7,049 nt of DNA from Prado023 sp039812125 (GTDB taxonomy: Bacteria > Actinomycetota > Actinomycetes > S36-B12 > CAIYMF01): positions 1 to 7,049 of the forward strand of contig JBDHZV010000132.1 of assembly GCA_039812125.1 (NCBI GenBank), read 5' to 3'. Positions 5,850 to 7,049 of this stretch are shown one piece after another (the first letter of the stretch is position 1; each line of letters opens with the position of its first letter). The translations under genes were made by a program, and so were the position numbers. The notes beneath the pieces are model-generated. The model made no database searches, was not told where the DNA came from, and saw only the letters and a program-made list of their open reading frames with translations.

Positions 5850-5872
5850 TCGTTGCCGGCGCCAGGCAACGA
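5850..5872. promoter_or_regulatory. Palindromic operator candidate, USP-proximal (copy 3)
   Basis: TCGTTGCC-GGCGCCA-GGCAACGA has perfect 8-bp arms around a 7-bp spacer. The core GTTGCC-N7-GGCAAC (5852-5870) is the same as in the Gre-proximal copy. The two centres are 117 bp apart, about eleven helical turns, which would allow bound proteins to face the same side and loop. The right edge lies 125 bp before the USP start codon. Confidence 0.6.
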
Positions 5873-5890
5873 GCGGTGCCTGAGATTGGC

Positions 5891-5906
5891 CGGCAGCGGC
5901 CTGCCG
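5891..5906. other. GC-rich hairpin in the USP leader region
   Basis: CGGCAG (5891-5896) and CTGCCG (5901-5906) form a perfect 6-bp stem with a CGGC loop, about 90 bp before the USP start codon. It could be an RNA structure in the 5' leader or another operator. In DNA this rich in G and C a single short stem may also be chance. Confidence 0.2.
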
Positions 5907-5997
5907 CGCACAGCCTCCGGCAGGGCATGGTGGAGGTGAGCCGACCTCCGGCGAGGCGTTGCTCGCAGTTCGCGCACCATCGAGGGCAGGAGGATCC

Positions 5998-6912
5998 ATG
6001 ACCACCGAATCGGCACCCGAGACCGGCGCCGTGCGCGCCCCGCGCGTGCTGGTCGGCTACGACGGCTCCCCGGCCGCGGCCGAGGCCATCACCGTCGGCG
6101 CCTCGCTGCTGCCCGCGGCCACGGCGTGGATCGCCTACCTGTGGTCCCCGCCGTTCACCAGCCCCGAGCTGTTCGCGCACCTGCGACGACGGGCACGCAA
6201 CCTCGATGAGCTCCTCGAGCTCGTCGAGGCGGAGGGTGGCGCCGAGGCGCAGCGCCTGGTCGCGACCGGGATCGCCGTCGCCAGGGCCACCGGATGGACC
6301 GCGGAAAGCATCGTGCGCCGCACGCTCGGCGGTGAGGGCTTTGAGATGGCCGCGCTGGCCGAGGAGCTCGAGGCTGACCTGATCCTGGTCGGCTCGCGCG
6401 GGCTCGGCGGCACCCAGGCCCTGCTCGGCAGCGTCTCGGACATCGTCGTGCACTACGCCACATCGCCAGTCCTGGTCGCACCCTGCCCGCTGGCCACCAC
6501 CGCCTACGACGCACTGGCCACCGGCCCGATCGTGGTCGGCTGGGACGGCTCGCCAGGGGCACGCGTCGCCCTGGCAGCGGCAGCCGACCTGTTCCCCGAC
6601 CGCGAGCTGATCGTCGTCGGGGTCGGACTCCCCGACGACGAGGACACCCCCCGACCAGCCGACACGTACGCGGCGCGAGCAAGCTACGTCCGACTGCCCC
6701 TGATCGATCGCGCCGGGTACACCCGCGCCGTCGCCGAGCAGCTGGACGACCTCGCAGACGAACGCGTCGCCGCGGCCGTCGTCGTCGGGTCACGCGGCCG
6801 CGGCGCCATCCCAGAGCTCCTGCTCGGCAGCCTGGCCAAGGCCACCCTCCACCGGGTCCGCCGGCCCGTCCTCGTAGCACCCAAACCACGGCGGCTCGCC
6901 ACGTCGCCCTGA
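5998..6912 (+). CDS. Tandem-domain universal stress protein
   Basis: This 304-residue cytosolic protein holds two UspA domains, the common actinobacterial layout. Domain 1 (about 15-162) starts with VLVGYDGSPAAAEA and ends with VGSRGLGGTQALLGSVSD and SPVLVAP. Domain 2 (about 177-295) starts with PIVVGWDGSPGARVAL and ends with VVGSRGRGAIPELLLGS and RRPVLVAP. Both have the ATP-binding glycine loop: domain 2 has the canonical G-2x-G-9x-GS, domain 1 an 8-residue spacer. ATP binding is therefore likely. Such proteins aid survival in hypoxia, stationary phase or oxidative stress, but the exact role is unknown. The ATG at 5998 is preferred over an earlier in-frame start at 5959 because AGGAGG (5988-5993) stands 4 nt before it. 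It has a long upstream region with two shared palindromes, and a hairpin follows the gene. Confidence 0.93.
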   Translation: MTTESAPETGAVRAPRVLVGYDGSPAAAEAITVGASLLPAATAWIAYLWSPPFTSPELFAHLRRRARNLDELLELVEAEGGAEAQRLVATGIAVARATGWTAESIVRRTLGGEGFEMAALAEELEADLILVGSRGLGGTQALLGSVSDIVVHYATSPVLVAPCPLATTAYDALATGPIVVGWDGSPGARVALAAAADLFPDRELIVVGVGLPDDEDTPRPADTYAARASYVRLPLIDRAGYTRAVAEQLDDLADERVAAAVVVGSRGRGAIPELLLGSLAKATLHRVRRPVLVAPKPRRLATSP

Positions 6913-6930
6913 CCCTGCGCCATCTTGCTG

Positions 6931-6946
6931 CTCCGCGGCGGCGGAG
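6931..6946 (+). terminator. Possible terminator hairpin after the USP gene
   Basis: CTCCGC (6931-6936) and GCGGAG (6941-6946) form a perfect 6-bp stem with a GGCG loop, 18 nt after the USP stop codon. No T-run follows. The position favours a terminator role; the weak tail keeps the call tentative. Confidence 0.35.
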
Positions 6947-7049
6947 TGCAGGTCACTCCCGGCGAGGATGCAGCCGCCCTGGTGGGAGGCCAGGGGACTG
7001 GACGGCCGCGGAGCCTGCGGCACCCGCGAATACGACATTGCTGTCACCT

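Larger units (their letters stand above)
5610..5997. promoter_or_regulatory. Long divergent control region between Gre-like and USP genes
   Basis: This 388-bp gap separates two divergent start codons, each with a strong Shine-Dalgarno (AAGGAGG for the Gre-like gene, AGGAGG for the USP gene). No frame in it reads as protein. It holds two copies of the shared 19-bp palindrome and a GC-rich hairpin at 5891-5906, plus a very GC-rich block around 5800-5825. No clear -35/-10 pair could be assigned on either strand, which is common for actinobacterial stress promoters. Confidence 0.6.

Noticed and set aside
6128..6435. Short ATP-loop spacer (8 instead of 9 residues) in the first stress-protein domain as a sign of lost ATP binding
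   Set aside because: Many actinobacterial stress-protein domains have the same GSRGL...LLGSVS form, so it is an ordinary variant.
5089..6453. 454-residue minus-strand open frame
   Set aside because: It spans the Gre-like gene out of frame, a promoter region and the antisense of the stress protein, with low-complexity composition.
6790..7047. Minus-strand open frame at the right edge
   Set aside because: It lies mainly antisense to the stress protein and shows no family features. The remaining 6913-7049 has only the hairpin reported.
1..7049. CRISPR array, tRNA, rRNA, insertion sequence or phage genes
   Set aside because: No regularly spaced direct repeats, tRNA-like folds, transposase motifs or phage-like proteins were seen.

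Overview
The window is very GC-rich, with strong G/C bias at third codon positions. It encodes a two-domain universal stress protein, an RsbRD/PucR-type regulator and a Gre-like factor. This points to a high-GC actinobacterium; genus cannot be decided from the sequence. Five intact genes and one Gre-like gene with an odd C-terminus are visible.

Left part (1-2854): a LysR-type regulator on the minus strand is divergent from a two-gene operon on the plus strand, psuG (pseudouridine-5'-phosphate glycosidase) and psuK (PfkB-family kinase). The two operon genes overlap by one base. Together they would phosphorylate pseudouridine and split the product into uracil and ribose-5-phosphate. The 89-bp divergent gap holds a textbook LysR box (ATAG-N7-CTAT) lying over the lysR start codon and a second nested palindrome, so the LysR protein probably controls psuGK.

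Middle (2855-3810): about 950 bp with no intact gene. It reads as a patchwork of three coding remnants in alternating orientation: a C-terminal piece resembling an MrpG/MnhG antiporter subunit (minus), a piece of a sugar/nucleoside-type ABC ATPase (plus), and a piece of an unrecognised protein with an apparent frameshift (minus).

Right part (3811-7049): a PucR/CdaR-type regulator (plus) converges on a Gre-like RNA-polymerase-binding protein (minus), with overlapping 3' ends. Across a long divergent gap of 388 bp (5610-5997) follows a tandem universal stress protein (plus). The most notable signal is a 19-bp palindrome of form (G/C)TTGCCGG-N5-GGCAAC. It occurs three times: once just upstream of the PucR-type gene, and twice in the Gre/USP gap, about 125 bp from each start codon. 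This suggests one regulator controls all three genes. All functional statements rest on motif recognition by eye; no database search was run.
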